This document shows positions 51,099 through 60,776 of a stretch of DNA of 64,000 bases, in pieces (position 1 is the stretch's first letter; each line of letters opens with the position of its first letter). Under the pieces are notes generated by a model. That model was not told the DNA's origin. It did no database searches and saw only the letters and a program-made list of their open reading frames with translations. The position numbers and the translations under genes are program-made. This DNA comes from a bacterium (GTDB lineage Bacteria; JAJVIF01): assembly GCA_022072165.1 (NCBI GenBank), contig JAJVIF010000001.1:1630575-1694574 (forward strand), given 5' to 3'.

Positions 51099-54080
51099 TT
51101 ACTGCCAGCCAGCGGGCGGAGTCCAGTAGAGACGGAACGTGCCGGCGGTGCCATTACTGCGACAGAACGTGTTGTTGTTCTGCGAGATGGCCCCCTTGAT
51201 GCCCGAAGCGCCGACAAAGTCGGACCCGTTGGTGACGACCAGCTCCGAGTTCATGATGTACTCGTCGTCCCAGACGCCTGCCTGGGTGTTCTGCCCAAGC
51301 ACGATGATCTGGACATCACTCTGGGCTCCGAGCTGACCGCCGGACGCGTTCAGGTTGTCGATGAAGATGTCACTTCCGATGCCCTGTACGGATGAGTCCG
51401 TGATGTTCAGCGGGGCCGAGGGATTCGGATTGCCGTTCAGCGACGCCGAGAAAGTCCCGTCGCATTCCACCCGGTAGACCCGACCATCACCAGGATTTGC
51501 ACCAGCGGCGACGCCATTCTCCTCAAGGATGTAGAACGCGCCGTTGTAGTCATCGATCGCCAGTTCGCTCACCTTGTGGTTCGCCGCCCCGGTCCCGGTG
51601 TTCGGCGGCAGACTGATGGGGGGGAGCTTCAGATCGAGGGGGAACGGTGCGGTCGTGTTCTCTGCATAGGTGGTGGCCCCGGTCTTTTCATAGAAGCGGA
51701 GCACCTGCTGCGTGTCGATCCCCCAGATGTTGTTGTCTTTATCCAGGGCAATCGCCACGAGCGGCGCGGCGGTCGTGATGATGTTGATGCTGGCATCTGT
51801 CACCAGCGTGACTCCGTCGAAGTCAAACCAGAGGATCTCCGCAGTGTTGCCGGAGTACGCCACCAACGGGGATCCGGAGATGGAGAAACTGCCGGCATTG
51901 CGTCGGGTGAAGATCACGCGGTTGTTGGAGTCGACCTCGATATCCGACACCTGGCGATTGAACAGGGTCCCGGTGGGATTGGTGTCGAGATTCGAGATGA
52001 TCTGCACCAGCGGCGGATCCGTCACGTCCACGCCAGGAATCAGGCGCACAAACTCGAAGAACAAGTTCGGCGATATCGTGCTGGTCCCCCGGAACTGCCC
52101 CAGCCAGCCGGCCGAGGCACCGGCGAGGGTCGCTCCCCGGAACGCCGCGTAGTTCGAGGGATTGCCGCCCCAGGCCGCCGGCCAGGTGGCCCCGGTCGCG
52201 TCTACTGGGAGAGCCCAGGCAGCGAGGTCCGTCACATCCGTCGGCCACGGAGCTGAGATGTCGGTCGCGGTCTTGGCCGGGACCGGCGAGGGGCACCGTG
52301 TCCCTGGCGGATTTACGGTAAACGTGGCCGACGGCAGCAGATTCACCGGCGGATTCACGCCGTCCGAAATCCGGCAGGGCACCGTGCGCGTGTCAGGAGC
52401 AGAACCACTGAACGTGTACGTAATGGGTGACGTGAAGTTGTTGTTCGCGGGATACGGACTGTTGATGGTCCCCGCGGAGACAAAGGTCCCGGTGTTGCTC
52501 CAGTCCACAAACACTTCGACCGGGTCCGCATCGGGATCCGCCACTGACGTCACATTGATCGTGACGCTGTTGCCGGAGCTGATGCTGGCGGTCGTGGTGG
52601 CATAAGCCGCGCTGGGAGGCAGGTTAACCGTTCCCATCGTGACCGTGAAGGACTGATAGGTGACCGGCAGCGGCGTCACAGTCAGGGGCGTGAGACTGCC
52701 ATCCAGCCCCACCACCAGTCCGGTCTCAGGATCCGTCGCCCGGACCATTCCGGTGTAGATCCCCGCCGACTGGCCCGAGCCAGCGGCTTTCGTCACCGTT
52801 TTGCCGTAATACAGCGCATCACCCGGACGGCCCGAGTCCTGCGCTGCATCGCCTCCGTAGGCGCTGTCGTCATCCTGCAAAGTGGATCCCGTGTCCCAGT
52901 CGTCGGTGAACGACGCATTCCCGAGCACGCCCGGGATGCAGACTGCAAGCGTCGGGGCACCACTCTCGCCCTGGGACACATTGGTGAAGCTGGCATCCAG
53001 CGACAGGTCGGACTCCGTCGTCTCAGTCGCCCGGGCATCCCAGTCCACCACGTGGAAGCGCAGGTCCATGGCGGACACAGCATTCGGCCCAAACGCCCCA
53101 TCGAAGGGAAGGACCGCGATGCTGGCGACATCCAGCGCTCCATGCGGCATCCGGTACGCGAAGAGGCTGGCATCGGGACTCGCCGGTGGGAGCCGGTTCG
53201 CCCGCTTTTGTGTCGCATTGATGCCACCCCGGGGATCCGGGTACTTCGCGATCACGGCAGCATCGAGGCTGAAGCCTCCGCCCAGCGCGCTCTTGTTCAG
53301 ACTTAGCGTGTTCTGCGCTTTTTGGCCACCATGCAGGAAGCCGAAGCCGGTCCAGCCATCGTTGTTCGCGCCGAACTCCGACCGGGTCCAGCCATCGCTG
53401 CCGAAGTTCCCCGTGACATCCCCGCCGTTGGAGACACCGATACGGGCATCGGCCTGCTCATCGACCAGGAGCCGGTACGGGAACGTGTTCGCCGTGCCCG
53501 TAGTGCTGATCAGCCCTCCCGGACTGTAATAGGCGTTGGGATTCGCCACGGTGGACGTGTTGGCCACCCGGTCGGTGAAGTAGGTGTTGCCGGATGCCGG
53601 GGCATCGACCACGAACAGCACCATGCCGGTAATGCTCAGGTCGGCGCGATTGGTCGACCCGTTGGGCGCTCCGGAAGGATTGTTCGGCGCGGGGAACGGA
53701 TGCTCCACCAGGTATTCCACATCAACCGTGGTGGCGGTCGACGTGATGCCGGTCACCCGGAACGAATCGGGCCGCAGGAAGTTGTCGATGGAGAGCAGAT
53801 AGAGATCATCGTTCGCCTGAACCCGTCGCGTCTCCTTGAGTCGCGATGTCGCCTGCAGCGTGGCCGGATCAACATCGATGGTGTAGATCGCGAGGGCACT
53901 GGTGGCAGTCCCACCCGTGATCACCGGAGTTCCGAGGCTCCCACTCGCTGTGACGCTCGCAGGGGCGAGTCCTTCAGCGGAGGGGATAGTTCCTGGCTGC
54001 AGGGGATTAGAACTCCCGCTACTGCAGCCTAATGCGGCCAGGAGGGAAGTTCCCGCCAGCCACCACAGAGATGCACGCAT
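51099..54080 (-). CDS. Large lipoprotein P5: N-module, PKD-like domain, class 2 C-terminal domain
   Basis: A 993-residue lipoprotein with lipobox LAALGC (Cys 19). The N-module is close to those of P7 and P8: ANTFPYRLLVDEQADARIGVSNGG, GFGFLHGGQ, AYRMPHGALDVASI, VDWDARATETTESDL, CIPGVLGNA and DDDSAYGGDAAQDSGRPGD. A PKD-like domain follows (SVADPDADPVEVFVDW). The C-terminal domain of about 400 residues is not SBBP. It has VSDIEVDSNNRVIFTRR, ILWFDFDGVTLVTDASI, KDNNIWGIDTQQVLRFY and YRVECDGT, shared with P6, P8 and more weakly P1, and ends TPPAGWQ. GGAGG lies 7 bases before the ATG at 54080. TATACT with TTGTTT 16 bases upstream (54217-54244) is a possible promoter. Confidence 0.85.
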   Translation of the reverse strand: MRASLWWLAGTSLLAALGCSSGSSNPLQPGTIPSAEGLAPASVTASGSLGTPVITGGTATSALAIYTIDVDPATLQATSRLKETRRVQANDDLYLLSIDNFLRPDSFRVTGITSTATTVDVEYLVEHPFPAPNNPSGAPNGSTNRADLSITGMVLFVVDAPASGNTYFTDRVANTSTVANPNAYYSPGGLISTTGTANTFPYRLLVDEQADARIGVSNGGDVTGNFGSDGWTRSEFGANNDGWTGFGFLHGGQKAQNTLSLNKSALGGGFSLDAAVIAKYPDPRGGINATQKRANRLPPASPDASLFAYRMPHGALDVASIAVLPFDGAFGPNAVSAMDLRFHVVDWDARATETTESDLSLDASFTNVSQGESGAPTLAVCIPGVLGNASFTDDWDTGSTLQDDDSAYGGDAAQDSGRPGDALYYGKTVTKAAGSGQSAGIYTGMVRATDPETGLVVGLDGSLTPLTVTPLPVTYQSFTVTMGTVNLPPSAAYATTTASISSGNSVTINVTSVADPDADPVEVFVDWSNTGTFVSAGTINSPYPANNNFTSPITYTFSGSAPDTRTVPCRISDGVNPPVNLLPSATFTVNPPGTRCPSPVPAKTATDISAPWPTDVTDLAAWALPVDATGATWPAAWGGNPSNYAAFRGATLAGASAGWLGQFRGTSTISPNLFFEFVRLIPGVDVTDPPLVQIISNLDTNPTGTLFNRQVSDIEVDSNNRVIFTRRNAGSFSISGSPLVAYSGNTAEILWFDFDGVTLVTDASINIITTAAPLVAIALDKDNNIWGIDTQQVLRFYEKTGATTYAENTTAPFPLDLKLPPISLPPNTGTGAANHKVSELAIDDYNGAFYILEENGVAAGANPGDGRVYRVECDGTFSASLNGNPNPSAPLNITDSSVQGIGSDIFIDNLNASGGQLGAQSDVQIIVLGQNTQAGVWDDEYIMNSELVVTNGSDFVGASGIKGAISQNNNTFCRSNGTAGTFRLYWTPPAGWQ

Positions 54081-54216
54081 ACACTGACCTCCTGCTATGC
54101 GAGGGCGCATGGTGAAATACGGTGTCGCCCGGCAATACGCCCAATACCCCCCTGCAACAGGGATACTCAGTACGCGGAGCCGTGGCCACTCCTCGGTTGT
54201 ACGGAAGAGTGGTGAA

Positions 54217-54244
54217 AGTATACGCCGTTATGGGTCACAAACAA
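54217..54244 (-). promoter_or_regulatory. Candidate P5 promoter
   Basis: TTGTTT (54239-54244), 16 bases, TATACT (54217-54222), read on the minus strand. It starts inside the T-run of the preceding terminator and would give a leader of about 130 bases. Confidence 0.35.
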
Positions 54245-54271
54245 ACGCCCCCCGGCACATGCCAGGGGGCG
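54241..54271 (-). terminator. Terminator of P6 (array-type)
   Basis: CGCCCCCTGGCA and TGCCGGGGGGCG on the minus strand, followed by TTTGTTTG. It matches the terminators of P5 and P7. Confidence 0.8.
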
Positions 54272-54296
54272 GGAGGTTCATTCCAGCGGTGATGAA

Positions 54297-57271
54297 CTAC
54301 TGCCAGCCGGCTGGGGGCACCCCCCACACCCGGAAAGTCCTGATACCGGACCCCGATCGGCTGATGAGCCAGTTGTTCTGCGTGTTCACGGAGACCAGAT
54401 ACGGGACTGCCGAGTTGACCCCGGCCGTCTTCAGCAGTTGGGTGGTGAGAATCTGATGATCTTGCCCGTGGTTTGAAGCATTACTCATGTACCCCATCAG
54501 GATGATCTGCGCATCCCCCGGAGCACCGATGAGACTCCCCGTAGAGTCCAGCTCATCCAGCGTGATGTCGTGCGGACGGGTCAGGGTGGTCCAGTCCCCG
54601 ACTTGCAGCACCAGCGGATTCGGGTTGCTGGTGGTGGGGATGGGGTTGTTGAGGCTGCCATCGCACTCAATCCGGAAAATGCGATCAACCCCGGTTGTAT
54701 CCTCGGTCACGATGAACGTCGCTCCGTTGTACCGGCTCTGCACAAAGTCGTGGACATACTGCGTCCCAACCGCGATGTTGTAGGGCCCCGCCGCCAGGTT
54801 CAGCGGGAAAGGCGCCGTCATGTCTTCGGCGTAGTTCGCCCCCCGGGTATAGCGACGCAGGATGTTCTGGTTATCGATGAGCAGCAGGTCATCGTTCAGT
54901 CCCACGGCCAGCGCGACCACCCGGTTGGTCGTGGCGACCGTGTTCATCTGGGCATCCGTCGCCAGTGTCGCACCACCATCGGTGTCGAACCAGACAAAGC
55001 CTGTCGAACCGGTCAGGTAGAAACCGTTGTTCGTCGCACCGTTGGTCGGGCCGATCAGTCCTGTGTTCAGGACGCCGGCATCGCGACGGGCAAAGAAGAC
55101 CCGGTTCAGGCTATCAACCTCGATCTGGTGTACTTGCCGCGCTGTCGTGGGGTCACTCCCCAGAGTCGCCGGGGCATTGGTGAGCTGGATCGAAGAGACA
55201 CCACTGGCCAGGGTCGTACTGTCGTTGGCGTAAATGCGATGGATTTCGTAAGTCGGCGTCGTCGTAATCCGCTGCGTGATCCACCCCGCATTCGTGTTGG
55301 GAGCAGGTGAATTGAAGGTCGGGTTGTGGAAGGCCGCGTAGTCGTAGTCCACCTGTCCGGACGCCATGTCAGCAAAGGAGGGCGAGAGTGTCTCGCCAGC
55401 CAGGATCCCCCACCCGACTCCGAAAGTTGTGGGGTTTGTCCAGGGGGCACCACAACCAGCCGTATTCTCGATGACCGTGAAACTCAGGTTGGGATGGGTC
55501 ACCGGCGCAGCGATGTTATCGGTGTAATGCACCCGCACCTGACGATTGTCGGGATTCGTTCCGCTCCAGACATAGGTGATGGGCGAGGTGAAGTTCACTG
55601 CCGGACCACCCGCCCCGTTGAGCATGTTCCCGGTCTCGCCGACATCGGCGAAGTCGTTGTCGTTGTTCCAGTCGATCAGCACCTCGATGGGATCCCCTTC
55701 GGGGTCGCTATACCCGGTCGCCTGGATGGTGATGGTGCCGCCGTCGAGGATGGTGCTGTTGAGCAGGGCGAACGATGCCACCGGCGGGCTGCTCAGCCCA
55801 TTGATCTGCACCGTAAACGCCTGGAATGTCACCGGGGCCGGGACCGGACTCGCCAGCGTGAGGTCCGGGGCCAGCGCGAAATGCCAGCTGCTCGTGTCGG
55901 CCGCCGCTTCCGGATCGATCGCCATCACCAGACCCGTCGCCGGACCTTCTGTCTGCCCCTCGTCAGGCTGTTTGTCAGGGTCCGGGTGTAATAGAGGCTG
56001 TCGCCCGGCTCGCCAGTATCGAGAGCGGCATCCCCACCCCACAGGGTGTCGTCATCCTGCAGGTCTGTCCCGTTGTCCCAGTTGGCCACCCCGGTACCCA
56101 GAATCGCCGGGATACTGACGGCCAGGGTTGGAGCACCGCTCTCCCCTGCGGCAACATTGGTCAGCACGGGATCAGTGGCCAGGTCAGCTTCCACGGTCTC
56201 CGCTACCCAGGCATCCCAGTCGTCCACATGGAAGTGCAGATCGGCCGCCGAAATCTGATTCACCACGAACCCGCTGCCGGTTTCTCCGAGGAAGGTGATG
56301 CGCTCGACATCCAGCGCCCCATGCGGCATCCGGTACGCGAACGCGTTGATGTCGACCGGCGATTTCGGGAGCCGGTTCGCCCGCTTCGTCGCAGCATTGA
56401 GCCCGACGCGCGGATCGTTGTACTTCGCCAGCACAACCGCATCGAAACTCACCGGCCCACCCAGCGCACTCAGGGCGAGTTGCAGGGTGTTGATCGCGGC
56501 CTGCCCCTGATGCAGGACCCCATAGCCGGTCCAGCCATTCCGCTCCGGACCGATATTGTCCTGTTGCCAGCCGCCGGTCCCGGGGGTGTAGTTCCCGGTG
56601 GGCACACCGCCGTTGGAAATCCCGACACGAGCCCCATCTGGACCCCGTTCATCCACCAGCACGCGATACGGGAACGTGTTCGCGGTGGTCGTCAGCCCGG
56701 GAAGCAGGCCGTCGGGACGGTAATACCCATCCGCGTTCACCACCGTACTGGTGTTGGCCACCACATTGGTGACCCCCGCCGCACCAGCGGCAGCGGTCTG
56801 GAAGTACGTGTTGCCGCTGGCGCTGGGAACATCCATCAGGAAACAGACACGTCCGGCTACGCCCAGGTCCGCGCGATTCGCCGCAGTGGCAGGACCCGCG
56901 AGATTCGTGGGGGCCGCAAAGGGATGCGTCACCTGGTAGGTGATGTCCAGTGTGGTGGCAGAACGACTGATGCCCAGAATCTTCAGCGAGTCCCGTCGCA
57001 GGAAATTGCTGATGGACAGATCGTACACATCGTCGTTGGCCTGAGCGGCATGGTCACTGACCAGTGCGACTGTCCCACTCAGCGTGGCCGGATCAATCGC
57101 GATGGTGTACCGCCCGGCCTGCTGCTGTGCGAGCAGCTCGTTGACCAGCACGGGCAGAGCGCTGCTGGAGGGATCGGACTGGACTTGTGTGACGGAGGGG
57201 CTGGGCTGCTGGCAGCCCGCCAGCAGTGACGTCACCAGGAGACCTGGCAACAGCGGGAGCGAGAGGCGCAT
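54297..57271 (-). pseudogene. Large lipoprotein P6, broken by a one-base frameshift
   Basis: The N-module (lipobox SLLAGC, Cys 20; NRADLGVAGRVCFLMDVP, GYGVLHQGQ, FAYRMPHGALDVERI, LAVSIPAILGTG, DDDTLWGGDAALDTGEPGD) is in one frame and stops at 55925. The rest (PKD-like domain SYSDPEGDPIEVLIDW-type, class 2 C-terminal domain, FRIECDGS, ending VPPAGWQ) continues in another frame to 54297. The switch lies at about 55956-55962. There the paralogs read TSGQTPGTYTG or GSGQVAGDYTG, but here the G-run after ACGA seems one base short. Restoring one base gives a 991-residue protein like the others. Total length 2975 is one base short of a multiple of three. It could be a real mutation, a phase-variable tract or a sequencing error. 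The start is the ATG at 57271 with AAAGGA. Confidence 0.85.
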
Positions 57272-57409
57272 GTGCGTGTTCCTTTGGCGAGAGTCAGACA
57301 CCTTGTGCCCCCCGCAATAGCGGAGGTCACGCAACAGGTGTCTGGGGATAACACTAGGATGCCGCAGGGCTGGTCGTTCCGCAACATGAGGTATCCCACA
57401 GCAGGCAAA

Positions 57410-57439
57410 CAAACGCCCCCCGGCGCAGGCCAGGGGGCG
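57410..57439 (-). terminator. Terminator of P7 (array-type)
   Basis: CGCCCCCTGGC and GCCGGGGGGCG on the minus strand, then GTTTGTTTG. Third copy of the array terminator. Confidence 0.8.
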
Positions 57440-57463
57440 GGAAAAGCTCGTGCAGGCGGCAGG

Positions 57464-60400
57464 CTACGGCAGCGGGCAGACCCGGCTGTAGTAGCGACTC
57501 GCCAGTTCGGGCAGACCGATCCAGTTCTTGCCATCGCGAGCCACCAGCCCGATTTCGGTGGGGCTCTTGATCAGGATCGAGCAGCTCGTGCCCAGGAAGA
57601 TCGGAGGCGCACCGCAGGGGAAGCCGGTCGCGACGTTGGCGTCATCGACGACGGCGACCTGGAAGTCCGCAGCGCTGGTCGGGTTGTTGGTCGTGGCATA
57701 GGCCAGCCGGAAGTCAGAGGTCGGCATCGAACCGAAGGAAACGCAGGACGCGCCTGTATCCAGTGGATTGGTGTAGGCAATCACCAGCCGTCCGTTGTGG
57801 TTCTTGATGTCGATATCGGCGAACTGCACCGTACCCATCGCACCATTGGTCGTGGTGGCAAAGGAGATCGGAGCATTGAAGTCTGCCGGGGCGTTCGGGG
57901 CAGCCACATTCGCCAGGTAGAGATTCACACCGATAACCGGCGTGGCGCTCTGGTTGTAGCAGGCGACCGCGAGGCGCGGGCCAGACCCGGAGTTGTACTG
58001 GGTGAGCGAGGCGTTGGAACCATCACTCGCAGGCGCGTTGATCGCGAAGGGGATCGTCCAGTCTGCCGCGCTCGCAGGCGTGAGGGTGGTCGCCCGGGCG
58101 AACTTCACATCCACGCCGGTTGAGTCACGGAAGACAACCGCCAGGCGAGGACTGACGCCATCATCGAAGCTGTGGATATCGCTCCAGAACCCCAGGCTGT
58201 TCGCGTTGTCTTCCAGCACATACGAGTTCCAGTTGCCAGTAGCGGAAGGGGTCCCCGTATTGGCGATGGCAACACGAATGGAGGCTGCCGCACCGGCATC
58301 ACGGAAGCTGACTGCCGGGACGCCGTTGTGCATCGTGGCACCAAAGGTGAGATGAGCGGTCGTCAGGGCGTCGATCTGGTGCGGCACGGGCCAGTCACCT
58401 GACGAAGTCGGGTTGGTGTTGTTCGCGACCACGCACATCAGGCGGTTCAGGGTGTCATCTTTGTAAATGACCACCGGACGTCCGCCAGCATCCAGCAACT
58501 CGATACCGGTGTCCGTGCTGCCAGCGACTTCCGCGGGGAAGTTCGTGATTTCGTGATTGGTCCAGTCGGTCGTGGCGGTAGGATTCGGAGTCGTCGCCCG
58601 CACCATCCGGACCGAAATCGGCAGACCCGCGGTCCCCTGCGTCACGACATGCACGAAGGCAGGATTCCCACCGATGAGGCCGGCGGAGTTGTAGTACCCG
58701 CCCCGACCATCAATCGAGGATGTCGTATCCGGGAAGTGCTCGCTCCAGGTCGCGGTCACGGTGTAGCTGAAGGGGAAGTTCACCGGCGTGCCGCAGCCAT
58801 TGTCGATGGTCACGGAGCCGTTGTATGTCCCGGCCGCACCCAGGGTCACGGACGGGGTCGCGGATGAGGAACTGTTCGGGGTCGTCCCACCGCCGAAGTC
58901 CCAGCCATAGGTCACGGCCGGATCGCCCGTGAAAGCGACGCTGAAGTTGGCGTTCTGACCGGTGCAGCCGATGCTGCCGGAGGGCGACACCACGCCACCA
59001 CTCGGCGGCGTACAGCTGAGCCCCATCGTCACTGTGAAGGCCTGGTAGGTCACCGGCAGGGGAGTCGTGGTGAGGGGGGTCAGATTGGAATCCAGCCCGA
59101 CCCACAGACCACTCTGGACATCCGACGCCCGGACCATGCCGGTGTAGTCCCCGGCGACCTGCCCGGAACCGGCAGCCTTCGTCACACTCTTCGTGTAGTA
59201 GAGCGCATCGCCGGGACGTCCGGAATCCTGCGCCGCATCGCCACCGAACGCGCTGTCATCATCCTGAACCGTGGTCCCAGGATCCCAGTCATCGGTGAAC
59301 GTCGCATCTCCCAGCACGCCGGGGATACAGACGGAGAGTGACGGCAGGCCGGCTTCGCCCTGCGCCACATTCGTGAAGCTGGCATCGTTCGCCAGGTCCG
59401 CTTCCGCCGTCTCGGTCGCCCGGGCATCCCAGTCGGCGACCCGGAAGTTCATGTCGACCGCCGAAATAGCGTTCGGCGTAAAGGGACCACTGGTGCCCAG
59501 CACTTCGATGCTCGCGACATCCAGTGCACCATGCGGCATCCGGTACGCGAAGAGGCTCGCATCCGGGCTCGCGGGAGGCAGGCGATTGGCCTTCTTCTGC
59601 GCCGGAGTCGCGCCACCGCGCGGGTCGTTGTAGACCGCGACAATCGCCACGTCCAGGCTCGCGCCACCAGACAGAGCACTCTTGTTCAGGCTCAGCGTGT
59701 TCGCGACGACCTGACCCTGATGCATGACACCGTACCCGGTCCAGCCAATGTTGCCGGTCCCAAACTCGGCACGTGTCCAGCCATCGCTCCCGAAGTTCCC
59801 GGTCACATCGCCGCCATTGCTGATGCCGAGGGGGACCCAGGGAGACACACGGGGGTCCAGCGTCTCATCCACCAGCTGGCGATACGGGAACGTGTTGGCA
59901 GTGCCGCTGACGCTCAGCAGCCCGCCAGGGCTGAAGTACGCGTCCGCGTTCGCCACCAGTGAGGTGTTCGCCACGCGATCGGTGAAGTACGTGTTGCCAC
60001 TGGCCGGGGCATCCGCCAGGACCATGACCATCCCTGCCACGCCGAGGTCGGCACGGTTCGTCGAGCCGTTCGGGGTCCCGGTGGGATTGTTCGGCGCCGG
60101 GAAGGGATGCTCGACCGTGTAGGTCACATCGATCGTGGTGGCCGTCGCCGCCAGTGCCCGGACGCGGAACGAGTCCGCCCGCAGGAAGCTGTCGATCGAG
60201 AGCAGATACAGGTCGTCATTGGCCTGTCCCTGACGGGTTTCCTTCAGCCGGCTGGTCGCCTGCAGGCTCTCCGGATCCACCTCGAGGGTGTAGATCGCCA
60301 GCGCACTGGCCGACAGATCGCCATTAATGAATGGCGTACCGAGGGAGCCACCGGCATTCTGAGCGGCCTGCGGCAGACCCGCCGGATCGCCGCCGGTCGC

Positions 60401-60490
60401 GGCTGGCATAAGCGGGGTCTTGCCCCCCCCAGAGCAGCCAAGGGTAGCGAGCAGCGCCGAAGCCGCCAGCCACCAGGTAAGATTGCGCAT
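57464..60490 (-). CDS. Large lipoprotein P7: N-module, PKD domain, six-repeat class 3 domain
   Basis: A 1008-residue lipoprotein that begins MRNLTWWLAASALLATLGC, identical to P8 up to the Cys at 19. The N-module has NRADLGVAGMVMVLADAP, GYGVMHQGQ, AYRMPHGALDVASIEVL, ADWDARATETAEADL, CIPGVLGDA and DDDSAFGGDAAQDSGRPGD. A PKD domain follows (VTYGWDFGGGTTPN). The C-terminal domain is unlike any other in the array: six repeats of about 60 residues with the pattern [VR]xxANTxxPTxxxDW, for example VRMVRATTPNPTATTDW and FRLAYATTNNPTSAADF, which looks like another propeller. It ends YYSRVCPLP, without the PPxGWQ or GLW ending. GGAGG precedes the ATG at 60490 by 5 bases. A promoter is predicted about 165 bases upstream. 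Confidence 0.85.
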   Translation of the reverse strand: MRNLTWWLAASALLATLGCSGGGKTPLMPAATGGDPAGLPQAAQNAGGSLGTPFINGDLSASALAIYTLEVDPESLQATSRLKETRQGQANDDLYLLSIDSFLRADSFRVRALAATATTIDVTYTVEHPFPAPNNPTGTPNGSTNRADLGVAGMVMVLADAPASGNTYFTDRVANTSLVANADAYFSPGGLLSVSGTANTFPYRQLVDETLDPRVSPWVPLGISNGGDVTGNFGSDGWTRAEFGTGNIGWTGYGVMHQGQVVANTLSLNKSALSGGASLDVAIVAVYNDPRGGATPAQKKANRLPPASPDASLFAYRMPHGALDVASIEVLGTSGPFTPNAISAVDMNFRVADWDARATETAEADLANDASFTNVAQGEAGLPSLSVCIPGVLGDATFTDDWDPGTTVQDDDSAFGGDAAQDSGRPGDALYYTKSVTKAAGSGQVAGDYTGMVRASDVQSGLWVGLDSNLTPLTTTPLPVTYQAFTVTMGLSCTPPSGGVVSPSGSIGCTGQNANFSVAFTGDPAVTYGWDFGGGTTPNSSSSATPSVTLGAAGTYNGSVTIDNGCGTPVNFPFSYTVTATWSEHFPDTTSSIDGRGGYYNSAGLIGGNPAFVHVVTQGTAGLPISVRMVRATTPNPTATTDWTNHEITNFPAEVAGSTDTGIELLDAGGRPVVIYKDDTLNRLMCVVANNTNPTSSGDWPVPHQIDALTTAHLTFGATMHNGVPAVSFRDAGAAASIRVAIANTGTPSATGNWNSYVLEDNANSLGFWSDIHSFDDGVSPRLAVVFRDSTGVDVKFARATTLTPASAADWTIPFAINAPASDGSNASLTQYNSGSGPRLAVACYNQSATPVIGVNLYLANVAAPNAPADFNAPISFATTTNGAMGTVQFADIDIKNHNGRLVIAYTNPLDTGASCVSFGSMPTSDFRLAYATTNNPTSAADFQVAVVDDANVATGFPCGAPPIFLGTSCSILIKSPTEIGLVARDGKNWIGLPELASRYYSRVCPLP

Positions 60491-60653
60491 GATGTCCTCC
60501 TGGGACTGAACTGACAAAAGTGAGAAGAGCGAGGATGTCGCCAGCTCCTGCAGCAGGTCTGACGATGTGTGCTTGCTCAACCTCCGGCGCAGACGCTCCC
60601 ACCGCCCGACGGTGCTTTGTAAAAGGCGTCGCGATGCCGGGGTAACAGCCCGC

Positions 60654-60683
60654 ATTATCACTGAAATTGCCGGGTAAACGCAA
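60654..60683 (-). promoter_or_regulatory. Candidate P7 promoter
   Basis: TTGCGT (60678-60683), 18 bases, GATAAT (60654-60659) followed by GC, on the minus strand. It predicts a leader of about 155 bases and has the same form as the P8 promoter candidate. Confidence 0.5.
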
Positions 60684-60700
60684 TCCGCCAGCCAGGTGAC

Positions 60701-60735
60701 AACAACATCGCAGCCCCCGTCGGAACGGGGGCTGC
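60701..60735 (-). terminator. Terminator of P8
   Basis: GCAGCCCCCGT, loop, ACGGGGGCTGC: an 11-bp perfect stem, followed on the minus strand by GATGTTGTTG, a weak T-rich exit. It lies 42 bases after the P8 stop. Confidence 0.75.
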
Positions 60736-60776
60736 GGCAAGGTTGGTGGTTCGTAAGAACCGGGGTTATGGAGTGG

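Noticed and set aside
54297-57412. Two separate genes in the P6 region
   Set aside because: The second frame has no own start or signal peptide and continues exactly where the paralogs continue, so one frameshifted gene is the better reading.
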